Shown in pieces: positions 8,741 to 16,614 of a stretch of DNA of 64,000 bases. Position numbers and translations under genes: made by a program. The DNA is from DATELY01 sp035276085 (GTDB lineage: Bacteria > Pseudomonadota > Gammaproteobacteria > Steroidobacterales > Steroidobacteraceae): contig DATELY010000226.1 of the NCBI GenBank assembly GCA_035276085.1, forward strand, positions 1 through 64,000. Direction: 5' to 3'. The notes below the pieces were generated by a model. That model made no database searches. It was not told where the DNA came from and worked only from the letters and a program-made list of their open reading frames with translations. Every line of letters begins with the position of its first letter. The stretch's first letter is position 1.

Positions 8741-9116
8741 AGGAAGGAGATGCCTCTCTGACAGGGTGGATTTGTTGTGGCCTGTGCGCGAGAGGCTAGA
8801 GTCGAGTTATGACTGAGCGATGAAAGAAAGATGATGGTTGGTTGGTGCTGTTCGGTTTCATTCGAATAAGTGGCACGCGCTCGATGAGTGCAGTGGCCGA
8901 GCGCCTCCCGCCACAAGTTCCTTCCAGGACCGCTGTGAATACGTCCCTGTACGCTCTGAGGGCCGACATCCATGTCGGCCACAGTCCTGGAAGAAACTTG
9001 TGGCGGAAGTCGCTCGATCGCCATCGAGGCCGCAAGAACAAGACATGCGTTGTCATAAATTCGTCGCATGGCCACTTGTAGAATTCTTGCCGCTCACTCG
9101 AATTCAATGCTTCGTC
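8741..9116. other. Intergenic region between divergent DUF3604 and oxygenase genes
   Basis: 376 bases without a supported gene. It must contain promoters for the two divergent genes and carries the large inverted repeat described separately. A reading frame continuous with the oxygenase gene extends back through the inverted repeat, but it lacks family similarity there and is not treated as coding. Confidence 0.6.
8899..9015. repeat. Long inverted repeat with nested hairpin
   Basis: A 32-base left arm (8899-8930, containing CGCCACAAGTTCCTTCCAGG) pairs with a 32-base right arm (8984-9015) with three mismatches. The 53-base loop contains a perfect 9-bp hairpin, GGCCGACATCCATGTCGGCC at 8961-8980. 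The structure resembles a small non-autonomous palindromic element rather than a simple terminator. No second copy was noticed in this window. Confidence 0.75.
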
Positions 9117-9740
9117 ATGCATGAGGTTATTGGCCTCTTCCCCACTCCGCTGATGCGCGTTCCCGGGGCGCTCGGGCGTAACCTGGTGACGGGTCTGGTC
9201 GCGCACTTCGGTGCGATGGCGGATACCGCGAACAACTCATCATCGAATCTTTCGCACACTGCGCTACTGCGACCGGGCGACAGTCCTCTACTCGTCGAAG
9301 CTGCCGGACTCATCACGCCATTGCTGGCGGACTTCGGTGCGGTGCTCTTCGGGGAGCGGCTCGGGTGGTCATTGAAAGAAATGTGGGTCAACGTGCTCGA
9401 CACGGGCGGCCGGCAAGCGATGCACAACCATGCGAACAGTTTCATCTCGGGCGTCGCCTATCTCACACCGACGCACCCGGACGCGCGCACGGTCTTCATG
9501 AAGTCGCCAGGCGGCAGTGACTTCTCCTTCAAGAACGATCACGAGGGTGTGACCACGGGGCCTTACAACGCCGACAAGTGGATCAGCATGCCGCCGGAAC
9601 CGGGCGACATCGTGTTGTTTCCCAGCTATCTGATGCATGCGGTTCCCGCGAATCCCGGCGAGCGCAGAATCACGCTCGCGTTCAACGCCATTCCCGCGCG
9701 CCTCGATTCCTGGGGCTACAAGATTTCTTTCAGCGGTTGA
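9117..9740 (+). CDS. 2OG-Fe(II) oxygenase family protein (TIGR02466-like)
   Basis: A 207-residue putative 2-oxoglutarate/Fe(II)-dependent dioxygenase. The start at 9117 (MHEVIGLFPTPLMR) matches the usual N-terminus of this family. Iron ligands are suggested by AMHNHANSFISGVAYL and the later PGDIVLFPSYLMHAVPANPG, whose histidine closes the facial triad; the arginine of GERRITLAFN would bind 2-oxoglutarate. It ends 16 bases before the membrane-fused spermidine-synthase-like gene, so the two may form an operon. Related genes are annotated as putative hydroxylases; the substrate is unknown. Confidence 0.85.
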   Translation: MHEVIGLFPTPLMRVPGALGRNLVTGLVAHFGAMADTANNSSSNLSHTALLRPGDSPLLVEAAGLITPLLADFGAVLFGERLGWSLKEMWVNVLDTGGRQAMHNHANSFISGVAYLTPTHPDARTVFMKSPGGSDFSFKNDHEGVTTGPYNADKWISMPPEPGDIVLFPSYLMHAVPANPGERRITLAFNAIPARLDSWGYKISFSG

Positions 9741-9756
9741 GAGCGCAGTCGCACCG

Positions 9757-12363
9757 ATGTCCGCGCTGACGGTGGATGTGAGCGCCGGGTCGCACGTGGC
9801 GCGCCGCTCGCTCGCCTTCTTCCTGATGGTCATCTCAGGCGCGGCCGCGCTGGGCTATCAGATCGTCTGGACACAGCAGTGTGCGCTGTGGTTGGGCCAC
9901 GAATCGGCCGCAGTACTCGCCGTGGTCGCGGCCTTTTTCGGGGGTTCGGCGCTGGGGGCGTTGACGTTGGGGGCGCGTATCGAAGCGAGCAGGCGGCCGG
10001 CTCATTGGTACGTCGCGTGTGAGGCGAGCATCGGGCTCTGGAGCGTTGCGCTTGCCGCTCTGTTGCCACGAACCGCCGACGAATTGTTGCAACTCATCGG
10101 CCCACACCCTTCGAGCGCGTGGCACTGGTTCGTCGTCTTTGTCGCGACGTTCGTCATGCTGCTACCGGCAACGGCTGCGATGGGTGCAACACTGCCGGCC
10201 ATGCAGCGCATGCTCGAAGCGATCGGTCGCGATGGGAAGTCGATCGGCCTGCTCTACGCGGGGAATACGCTGGGCGCTGTCGCAGGCGTGTTGCTGGCGG
10301 CGTTCGAGCTGGTCCCGGCGCTTGGACTCACACGCACTGCGCAGGTCTGTGCATTGCTGAATCTGCTGTGCGCTGTCGCGGCGCCGCGGCTGTCGGCGGC
10401 GATATCACCGTCATCAGCGCGGGTACACGGCGTCAGAATGGCGAGCGTTTGGTTCGTATTGTTCGGCACGGGCATGCTGGGCATCGGCTACGAAGTGCTG
10501 GCTGTGCGCGTACTGAGCCAGGTTGCAGAGAACACGGTGTACACGTTCGCCCTCTTGCTCACCGTGTATCTTCTGGGCACTGCCGTGGGTGCTGCCGCCT
10601 ATCAGCGTCGGCAGTCGCATCGCGGCGTGTCATCGACTGCCAGCGACGGGTTGCTGCATGCGTTGGCTGCCGCTTGCCTCGTGGGCACGCTGGCGCTTGC
10701 GGGGGCCGAATCGATCAAGCAGTGGGCGCTGACGGCATTCGGCGCCAGCTTCAGCGCTGCGCTTGCCGCGGAAGCTTCCATCGCGCTCGCGGCCTTTCTG
10801 TTGCCCACGCTCGTCATGGGTGCGTTGTTCAGTCATCTGTGCACGCAGGCACGAGGCGCCGGGATGAGCTTTGCCCGGGCGCTCGGGATCAACACGATTG
10901 GAGCGGCCATCGCGCCGCTCGTATTCGGTGTCTGGTTGCTGCCCGCGGTTGGCTCCAAGACCGCCTGCTTGTTACTGCCTGCCGGCTACCTTGCTTTGTG
11001 CGCGAAACGGGCGTGGCGCTCCAGGGCTCATTGGGGATTGATCGCTGGCGTCGTCTTGGCGGCGCTTTGGTTTCCTTCTCTGGCGATCGTCGACGTGCCA
11101 GCCGGCGGAAGGATTCTGCATTACGCCGAAGGCGCGATGGCGACGGTGAGCGTCGTCGAAGATGCCGCGGGCGTTGCCAGCCTGCATATCAACAATCGAC
11201 AACAGGAAGGCAGCAGCGCCACGCTGTTCGCCGATGGGCGGCAAGCGTTGCTGCCGATCCTGCTGCACCCTGCGCCGAGACGTGCGTTGTTCCTCGGACT
11301 CGGCACGGGCGTCACCGTGTCTGCCGCCGCGCGGGATCCTTCGCTCCAGGTGGATGCGGTGGAGCTTCTGCCCGAGGTCATCACGGCCTCGGCTTACTTC
11401 ACACGCGTTGAAGACCTTCGTGCTGCGGGCTCGCAGCTGCGGGTGACCAGCGCCGACGCACGACGGTTCATCCGCACGGCCGACGCACGGTATGAGGTCA
11501 TCGTCGCCGATAACTTTCATCCTGCCCGCAGTGGTTCCGGTGCGCTCTACACGGTCGAGCACTTTCAAGCAGTGCAACGGCGTCTCACGCCGGACGGTGT
11601 GTTCTGTCAGTGGTTGCCCTTGCACCAGCTCGACCTCGCGACCCTGCGAATCATCGTGCGCGCCTTTCGTACTGCGTTTCCACACAGCTTCGCCCTGCTC
11701 GCAACCAACAGTCTGGAAACACCGGTCATCGGCCTGGTGGCACTGAATGGATCGAGCAAGCTCGACAGTCATGTTCTTCAAGCTCGACTGCAGGCTGCCG
11801 CACCACTGAATCCGCAACAGTTCGCCATCGATGACGAACTCGCGTTGCTCGGAAGCCTCATCGCTGGCCCGAGCGCCCTCGCCCGTTTCGCCGGTGCCGC
11901 GCCGCTGAACACCGACGACCATCCCGTGGTCGCGTATCTGGCGCCGCGCATCACATACGTCCCTGCATCCAAGCCCAGCGATCGGCTACTCGCCCTGTTG
12001 CACGAAGTGAGCATTGCACCGGACGAAGTGCTGCTCGAAACCGATGCCCCGCAACTGCAAGCGCGACTCGCTGCGTACTGGTTGGCTCGCGATCGATATC
12101 TTGCAATGGGTCAACACGTGCGTCCCAGCAGTGACGTCAGGCGCATGCTGGCGCAAGTGCGTGCCCCGCTGCTATCCGTGTTGCAGATCAGCCCCGATTT
12201 TCGTCCCGCGTACGATCCGCTGCTGCGCATGGCGGCTGGGTTAGCGGAGGTGGACATCACGGCTGCGCGGGCGCTGCTGATGGACTTGCAGCGCGTGCAG
12301 CCGGCCCGCGTGGAAGCGGGGGAATTACTCCGTGCGTTAGAGGATCGATCCAACGGGTGGTGA
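9757..12363 (+). CDS. Fused multi-pass membrane / spermidine-synthase-like protein
   Basis: An 868-residue protein. About 450 N-terminal residues form repeated hydrophobic helices resembling a transporter. A spermidine-synthase-type Rossmann domain follows: LGLGTGVTVSAAA near residue 513 binds the nucleotide-like substrate, then VELLPEVITASAYF and VADNFHPARSGSGALYT near residue 584. The last ~170 residues are soluble and helical. Fused proteins of this layout are common in Proteobacteria, but their product is mostly unproved; polyamine synthesis should not be assumed, because the usual DAR-type catalytic segment is altered here. ATG 9757 is chosen because the membrane part follows directly; an upstream in-frame ATG at 9637 lies inside the oxygenase gene. 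Confidence 0.85.
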   Translation: MSALTVDVSAGSHVARRSLAFFLMVISGAAALGYQIVWTQQCALWLGHESAAVLAVVAAFFGGSALGALTLGARIEASRRPAHWYVACEASIGLWSVALAALLPRTADELLQLIGPHPSSAWHWFVVFVATFVMLLPATAAMGATLPAMQRMLEAIGRDGKSIGLLYAGNTLGAVAGVLLAAFELVPALGLTRTAQVCALLNLLCAVAAPRLSAAISPSSARVHGVRMASVWFVLFGTGMLGIGYEVLAVRVLSQVAENTVYTFALLLTVYLLGTAVGAAAYQRRQSHRGVSSTASDGLLHALAAACLVGTLALAGAESIKQWALTAFGASFSAALAAEASIALAAFLLPTLVMGALFSHLCTQARGAGMSFARALGINTIGAAIAPLVFGVWLLPAVGSKTACLLLPAGYLALCAKRAWRSRAHWGLIAGVVLAALWFPSLAIVDVPAGGRILHYAEGAMATVSVVEDAAGVASLHINNRQQEGSSATLFADGRQALLPILLHPAPRRALFLGLGTGVTVSAAARDPSLQVDAVELLPEVITASAYFTRVEDLRAAGSQLRVTSADARRFIRTADARYEVIVADNFHPARSGSGALYTVEHFQAVQRRLTPDGVFCQWLPLHQLDLATLRIIVRAFRTAFPHSFALLATNSLETPVIGLVALNGSSKLDSHVLQARLQAAAPLNPQQFAIDDELALLGSLIAGPSALARFAGAAPLNTDDHPVVAYLAPRITYVPASKPSDRLLALLHEVSIAPDEVLLETDAPQLQARLAAYWLARDRYLAMGQHVRPSSDVRRMLAQVRAPLLSVLQISPDFRPAYDPLLRMAAGLAEVDITAARALLMDLQRVQPARVEAGELLRALEDRSNGW

Positions 12364-12381
12364 TGCAACGCTCGCCGCTGT

Positions 12382-13266
12382 TCACAGCTTGGCGATCACC
12401 GTGTCCGCATACTTCCCGATGAAGTCGACGTGATCCTGTCCTTTGATTGCGCCGAGGGGCACGTACGGGCTCTCGAGCGCGCTCACGACAATGCGGGTCA
12501 CGCCCAGGTCTGCGGCGCGACGCACGGCATCCGGCGTGTTGAAGATGTTGTTCGCGAGCACCGTGACTTCGAACGGTAAGTGATCACGTCCGGCGGCCTT
12601 GCGATGTTCGCGAATCGTCTCGAGCTTCGCTGCCATGTCGTCGAGGTTCTTCGATCCGGGTTCCACCCATCCATCGCCCAGCATCGCCGTGCGCCGGAGT
12701 GCCGCTGGGGACGAGCCGCCGATCTCGATGGGAATGCACGGCTTCTGCAGTGGCTTCGGCTCCATGCGTACAGGCCCGAAGCGGTAGTACGGACCGTCGT
12801 GAGTGATGACCTCTTCGGTCCACAAGCGGCGCAGGAGTGGAATGATCTCGTCCATGAGCTTGCCGCGTTGTTCGAATGGCAGTCCCACTGCGTCGAACTC
12901 CTCCCGCAACCAACCCGCGCCGGCACCCAGAATGACGCGTCCGCCCGACACGCGATCCAACGTCAGCAGCGTGCGGGCCGTGATGATGGGATGGCGTAGC
13001 GGCAAGACATAGACGCCCGTGCCGAAACGAAGCGTCTGGGTCAGCGCAGCCATCGCGGCCATCGCGATCCAGGGATCGAAGAGCGCTGTACGAGTCGTGA
13101 TCCCGGGACGATTATCCGATGTATAGGGATATGTTGCCGGCATCTCCTCTGGCATCACGAGATGCTCCGGCATCCAGACGGATTCGTAGCCACAGGCCTC
13201 GGCGCGCAGTGCACACGCAGCGTGATGCCGCGGACCGACTCCCAACAGGAAGTAACCGAACTTCAT
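12382..13266 (-). CDS. LLM-class flavin-dependent oxidoreductase
   Basis: A 294-residue luciferase-like monooxygenase family protein with a TIM-barrel fold using FMN or F420. It opens MKFGYFLLGVGPRHHAACAL, with typical LLM segments ESVWMPEHLVMP, LRFGTGVYVLPLRHP and SGGRVILGAGAGWLREEF; the last is the classic flavin-binding loop. The start overlaps the stop of the upstream APH-like gene by 4 bases (ATGA), indicating coupled translation. It is the last gene of an operon running down from the CrtI-like oxidoreductase at 16498. Cofactor preference and substrate cannot be read from sequence. Confidence 0.9.
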   Translation of the reverse strand: MKFGYFLLGVGPRHHAACALRAEACGYESVWMPEHLVMPEEMPATYPYTSDNRPGITTRTALFDPWIAMAAMAALTQTLRFGTGVYVLPLRHPIITARTLLTLDRVSGGRVILGAGAGWLREEFDAVGLPFEQRGKLMDEIIPLLRRLWTEEVITHDGPYYRFGPVRMEPKPLQKPCIPIEIGGSSPAALRRTAMLGDGWVEPGSKNLDDMAAKLETIREHRKAAGRDHLPFEVTVLANNIFNTPDAVRRAADLGVTRIVVSALESPYVPLGAIKGQDHVDFIGKYADTVIAKL

Positions 13267-14567
13267 CGCTCAACGCACTTGCGGCTGACGAAGTCGCGCA
13301 GCGCACCGCCAATCTCGTCGACCAGCCACTCATTCAGCATCACCACAAGAAGCTGCAACTGAGCACGTGCAAGAAAATCATTCTTCAGCTTCGGATCGTA
13401 GCGGTCCTGCACCGTGTGGACGTCCGGGATCTGTGCTTCGATCAGCGACGGCGCGTCCAGAATCCAGGCGATGCCGAGAACGGCGATCGAGAGCTTCACC
13501 AGAAACGCAAATTCCTCGATATCGATCGCCGGACCGCCATTGCGGTGATATTCATCGACGAACAGCTGCATCAACTCGCGACGGTACGCGTTCAGGAAGG
13601 TCGTTTCGGCCGCGCAGGTCATTCCATAGAACGATTGCGCTACGTTCATCTGTCCGACGCTGCCCCAGTCGAGCATGCCCGCCTGCAACCGGCCACGCTC
13701 GTCCACCCAGAACCAGGCATTGTCGAGATTGCAGTTCCAGTGACACAGGGCGACGTAATCAGAGCGTTCGTTCAGGTACTCGCGGATCGCAAGCTCGTGC
13801 TCCAGCACCAACGGTGCCTCGCGCGCGAAGCGCTCGAGAAACGGCTTCGACCCGATCTCCCCGGGAAACAATTGCGGATGGGCGGCAGCAAACGTCTGCA
13901 GCTTGTTCAACTTGCCCTGGAGCTGCTCAGGGGTGTACGGAATGCGACTACCGATGTCGATCTTCTTGGGATCGAAGGGAAACTGTCGGTCCGCCTCCGC
14001 GCCCAGCTTGCCGGCTTTGTGGAAGCCCGCGAGGCGCGCCATCGTTTGGGTCAGCGCTCGATAGTGGCCGAGGGGATTCGGGAGCTCGTAGTCGAGGCAC
14101 TTGTCGAAACAGCGTTCGACCGAACCTTGTCCGTACGCGATGCGCTCCGTGATCAACAAGCCGCTGCATGTCTTGCCGTCGTAGTCCGCGAAATAGCACT
14201 TCGGCACCGCGATGGGGAACCCTTCACGACGTGACAAGAGCGCGAAGCGCACTTCGGCTTCCATCAACGGCCCGAAGAGATCGCGCAGGGGATCACCGAA
14301 CATGCGTGGGAACTTCGCAAAAAGCTCGGTGTGCAACCCTGCCGGGCGCTCGTATTGAACGGTGAGCAGCAGTTTCCGGCCCATGCCGCCACCGAAGAAT
14401 TCTTTGTGCGCCGTGACGGCGACCACGCGATTGTTCCCGTCGATCACACCGCTGGCGCGGAACGCCTCGGTGAGAAATATCGGACCGCGCTCGAGCAAGG
14501 GCTCGATGGTAGTGGGAAAGGCCACACCCAATTGATCGCCGACGACGTACTCAGGATGGTTGGTCAC
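13263..14567 (-). CDS. Phosphotransferase-family (APH-like) protein with altered HGD loop
   Basis: A 434-residue protein with the aminoglycoside-phosphotransferase-like kinase fold (GLLITERIAYGQG, HKAGKLGAEADRQF). The catalytic loop, normally HGDxxxxN, reads HWNCNLDN from about residue 276, so Gly and the catalytic Asp are replaced. The later LDWGSVG keeps the metal-binding Asp. GTG 14567 is the preferred start: GGAG lies 10 bases before it and the homologous part begins with VTNHPEYVVGDQL. A longer open frame reaches to 14660 but overlaps a separate small frame. It is translationally coupled to the LLM gene. It may be inactive as a kinase or use a variant mechanism. Confidence 0.75.
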   Translation of the reverse strand: MTNHPEYVVGDQLGVAFPTTIEPLLERGPIFLTEAFRASGVIDGNNRVVAVTAHKEFFGGGMGRKLLLTVQYERPAGLHTELFAKFPRMFGDPLRDLFGPLMEAEVRFALLSRREGFPIAVPKCYFADYDGKTCSGLLITERIAYGQGSVERCFDKCLDYELPNPLGHYRALTQTMARLAGFHKAGKLGAEADRQFPFDPKKIDIGSRIPYTPEQLQGKLNKLQTFAAAHPQLFPGEIGSKPFLERFAREAPLVLEHELAIREYLNERSDYVALCHWNCNLDNAWFWVDERGRLQAGMLDWGSVGQMNVAQSFYGMTCAAETTFLNAYRRELMQLFVDEYHRNGGPAIDIEEFAFLVKLSIAVLGIAWILDAPSLIEAQIPDVHTVQDRYDPKLKNDFLARAQLQLLVVMLNEWLVDEIGGALRDFVSRKCVER

Positions 14568-14574
14568 GTACGCA

Positions 14575-14676
14575 TTACTCCGAGATCGCCTCGAGCGCGG
14601 GGATGTAGGCGATCGCCGCCCAGCTTCGATCCGGCTGCACGCCGATGATGCCAACTCCAATCTTGCCGTTCTTCAT
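14575..14676 (-). pseudogene. N-terminal remnant of a Gfo/Idh/MocA oxidoreductase (33 codons)
   Basis: A 33-codon frame starts MKNGKIGVGIIGVQPDRSW and continues AAIAYIPALEAISE before TAA. This matches the nucleotide-binding N-terminus of Gfo/Idh/MocA-family dehydrogenases (GIIG....SWAA.AHIPAL). The remaining ~300 residues expected of the family are absent; the next gene starts 7 bases later. It is therefore best read as a deletion remnant within the operon, possibly still translated as a leader peptide. No ribosome-binding site of note was seen. Confidence 0.55.
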
Positions 14677-14693
14677 GAAGCGGATTCAGTGCA

Positions 14694-14909
14694 TCATTTC
14701 GACGGCTCGCGGCGAAACAGCATGGTCACCGCGAACAGCAACTTCATGAAACCCATTTGCGCAATCAGCTTGCGGACCTCGGCGGGTGTGACCACCGCCG
14801 TGACGGGCATCGCGCCCATGATCTTCCCGCGAAAACGCAGGGTCGAGCCCTCACGCGAGAACTCTTCGATCTCCATCAACTTGCTGCGGTCCGCGCTGTA
14901 AATAATCAT
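14694..14909 (-). CDS. Small conserved-type hypothetical protein (71 aa)
   Basis: A 71-residue protein beginning MIIYSADRSKLMEIEEF, with a hydrophobic C-terminal segment (MGFMKLLFAVTMLFRREPSK). It starts 8 bases after the CrtI-like gene stops on the same strand, and its strand, spacing and codon pattern support it being real. I do not recognise a named family. The sequence reads like a small beta-strand part (STLRFRGKIMGAMPVTAVVT) followed by one amphipathic or membrane-associated helix. Its placement suggests an accessory of the oxidoreductase; function unknown. Confidence 0.55.
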   Translation of the reverse strand: MIIYSADRSKLMEIEEFSREGSTLRFRGKIMGAMPVTAVVTPAEVRKLIAQMGFMKLLFAVTMLFRREPSK

Positions 14910-14917
14910 GTTGGATC

Positions 14918-16498
14918 TCAGGTCGCCATCACGCGGCTGTACTTCACACCGAGGTCGCCCATCAACTGCATTGCCGTTGCGCGACCTCCACCCGTCACCG
15001 TGCCACCGGGATGCAGGAACGGACCTGACAGATAGAGACCGGCGATTCCAGGGACTCGATACTGCGCCAACTCCGGTGTCGGACGTCGGCCGCTCCACTG
15101 ATCGATGTACGTGCCCACGCCCATGATGTCGCCGTTCTGGAAGGACGGACTCCACTGGTGCATGTCGTACGGCGTTTCGACGGCGCTGGCGATGATGTTG
15201 TCCGAACCCATGTTCGTGGTGATGCCACGATACCATTCCAGGATCTGGTCTTTGACCTCGTGCTTCACCTCGTCCCAGTACGACAATTCCTTGCCCGCGA
15301 ACTTGAACGGCACGAAGTGGTACAGGTACAGGCTGGAGCCCTGACCGTTCGGCACGCGCGTGCGGTCGTAGTTGGAGTTGTGTTGCACCGAGGCGTTGAT
15401 CGAATCCGGCAGCTGACCGTAGCGCATCTGATCGAAGTGACGACGAAAGCGCAGCATCGATGCGGGCGCCGGTTCCACTACGGCGGCTGCGTCGACTTCG
15501 GGGCCGGCTTTGTACTTGGGTGCCTCTTTCAATGCCCAATGCGTGTTCATTGCACCGAACGCGCTCAGGCGGACTGCCTTCGCACGTGCGGCGACGCCGC
15601 TGTCGATGCCTTCGATGATGTCGCCGAGCAACCAGGGATGAACGTTCGCGACGACTGCTTTGGTGGCTTCGAACGTCTCACCCGACTTCAGCGTCACGCC
15701 CTTCACCTTGCCGCTGAGGCTGTTGACCTTGACGACTTCGCTCTCGGCACGCACGTCGCCTCCGTGATGACGAATGCAGGCAACCAATGCTTCGGCGAGC
15801 TTGCCCGAGCCACCGACGACGCAGCCCGGGTGATACTTGTGCTGCATGGCGGCCAGGAACAGCGGGACGATGCCCGTGCCGTTCTCTTCGGGTCCGATCA
15901 TCAGCTCCGAGGCCCACTTGAGGAAATGGATGCGCACCTTCTCGTGCTCATAGAGCCCGCAGACCACGTCGTAGGCACTCTTCAACAGCGAGCCGATCAG
16001 CTGCTGACCTTCCAGGCTCTGGTCCATCATCGCCATGAAGCCGCCAAACGGCAGCGGCGGACGGAACAAGCCCGATACGAGGAGATCGCTCATCGCCATG
16101 GCTTGAGTGACGAGTGCGCGATAGGCCTCGGCGTCGCGAGCGGAGAATTTCGCAATCGACTCGCAGGTCTGGTCCACCGAGAAATGCGTGCTCAGGAATG
16201 TGTTGTCGTCGAACACCGTCGCATGACCGACGCTCGGCTGCGAGAACTTCAAGCCGAACTTCGATTTGAGCCCGAGCTCATCGTTGGCGATGAGCGGGTT
16301 CGCCATCAGCAGGACCATCTGTCCTGCATGCGTGTCGTGGATGAAGCCCGGCGCCGTGACCTGGCGGCTGACGGCGCCACCGCCGATGACAGGGTTCTTG
16401 TCGAGCACGAGGACCTTCATGCCGGCAGCAGCCATATACGCCGCTGCGGTCAGCGAGTTCTGTCCACCGCCCACTACGATCACTTCATGCTTTGACAT
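14918..16498 (-). CDS. FAD-dependent, phytoene-desaturase-like oxidoreductase
   Basis: A 526-residue NAD(P)/FAD-dependent oxidoreductase of the CrtI/PYROXD2 type. The N-terminal dinucleotide-binding motif VVGGGQNSLTAAAYMAAAG is followed by VLVLDKNPVIGGGAVSRQ. The C-terminal FAD segment is PGIAGLYLSGPFLHPGGTVT. Family members desaturate or isomerise long isoprenoid or polycyclic substrates, but no carotenoid pathway genes are nearby. It heads an operon with a 71-residue protein, an APH-like protein and an LLM oxidoreductase. A TonB receptor lies upstream on the same strand but is separated by two strong hairpins. Confidence 0.88.
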   Translation of the reverse strand: MSKHEVIVVGGGQNSLTAAAYMAAAGMKVLVLDKNPVIGGGAVSRQVTAPGFIHDTHAGQMVLLMANPLIANDELGLKSKFGLKFSQPSVGHATVFDDNTFLSTHFSVDQTCESIAKFSARDAEAYRALVTQAMAMSDLLVSGLFRPPLPFGGFMAMMDQSLEGQQLIGSLLKSAYDVVCGLYEHEKVRIHFLKWASELMIGPEENGTGIVPLFLAAMQHKYHPGCVVGGSGKLAEALVACIRHHGGDVRAESEVVKVNSLSGKVKGVTLKSGETFEATKAVVANVHPWLLGDIIEGIDSGVAARAKAVRLSAFGAMNTHWALKEAPKYKAGPEVDAAAVVEPAPASMLRFRRHFDQMRYGQLPDSINASVQHNSNYDRTRVPNGQGSSLYLYHFVPFKFAGKELSYWDEVKHEVKDQILEWYRGITTNMGSDNIIASAVETPYDMHQWSPSFQNGDIMGVGTYIDQWSGRRPTPELAQYRVPGIAGLYLSGPFLHPGGTVTGGGRATAMQLMGDLGVKYSRVMAT

Positions 16499-16528
16499 CG
16501 TTACCCTCTAAATGAAACTGCTCCGGCA

Positions 16529-16552
16529 CGCTGGCGACGCGTGTCGCCAGCG
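16529..16552 (-). terminator. Hairpin between TonB receptor and CrtI-like gene
   Basis: Perfect 10-bp stem CGCTGGCGAC / GTCGCCAGCG with a 4-base GCGT loop, 62 bases beyond the TonB receptor stop on the minus strand and 30 bases before the next start. It has no clear U-tract, so it may act as a terminator or as an RNA-stabilising structure. Confidence 0.5.
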
Positions 16553-16575
16553 CGGGAGCAGGTCTGATCACACCT

Positions 16576-16608
16576 GATGGCTCGGACACAGCGCGTGTCC
16601 GAGCCATC
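16576..16608 (-). terminator. Strong hairpin just after the TonB receptor stop
   Basis: Perfect 14-bp stem GATGGCTCGGACAC / GTGTCCGAGCCATC with a 5-base loop, beginning 6 bases past the receptor stop codon on the minus strand. It is the best candidate for the receptor's transcription terminator, although the following bases are not T-rich on the transcribed strand. Confidence 0.65.
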
Positions 16609-16614
16609 GAAACG

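Noticed and set aside
6401..8761. Long plus-strand open frame (786 codons) antisense to the DUF3604 gene
   Set aside because: Low-complexity Arg-rich translation with no family similarity; it mirrors the codon bias of the real minus-strand gene.
15158..16495. 445-codon plus-strand frame over the CrtI-like gene
   Set aside because: Antisense shadow of the FAD oxidoreductase; no motif recognised.
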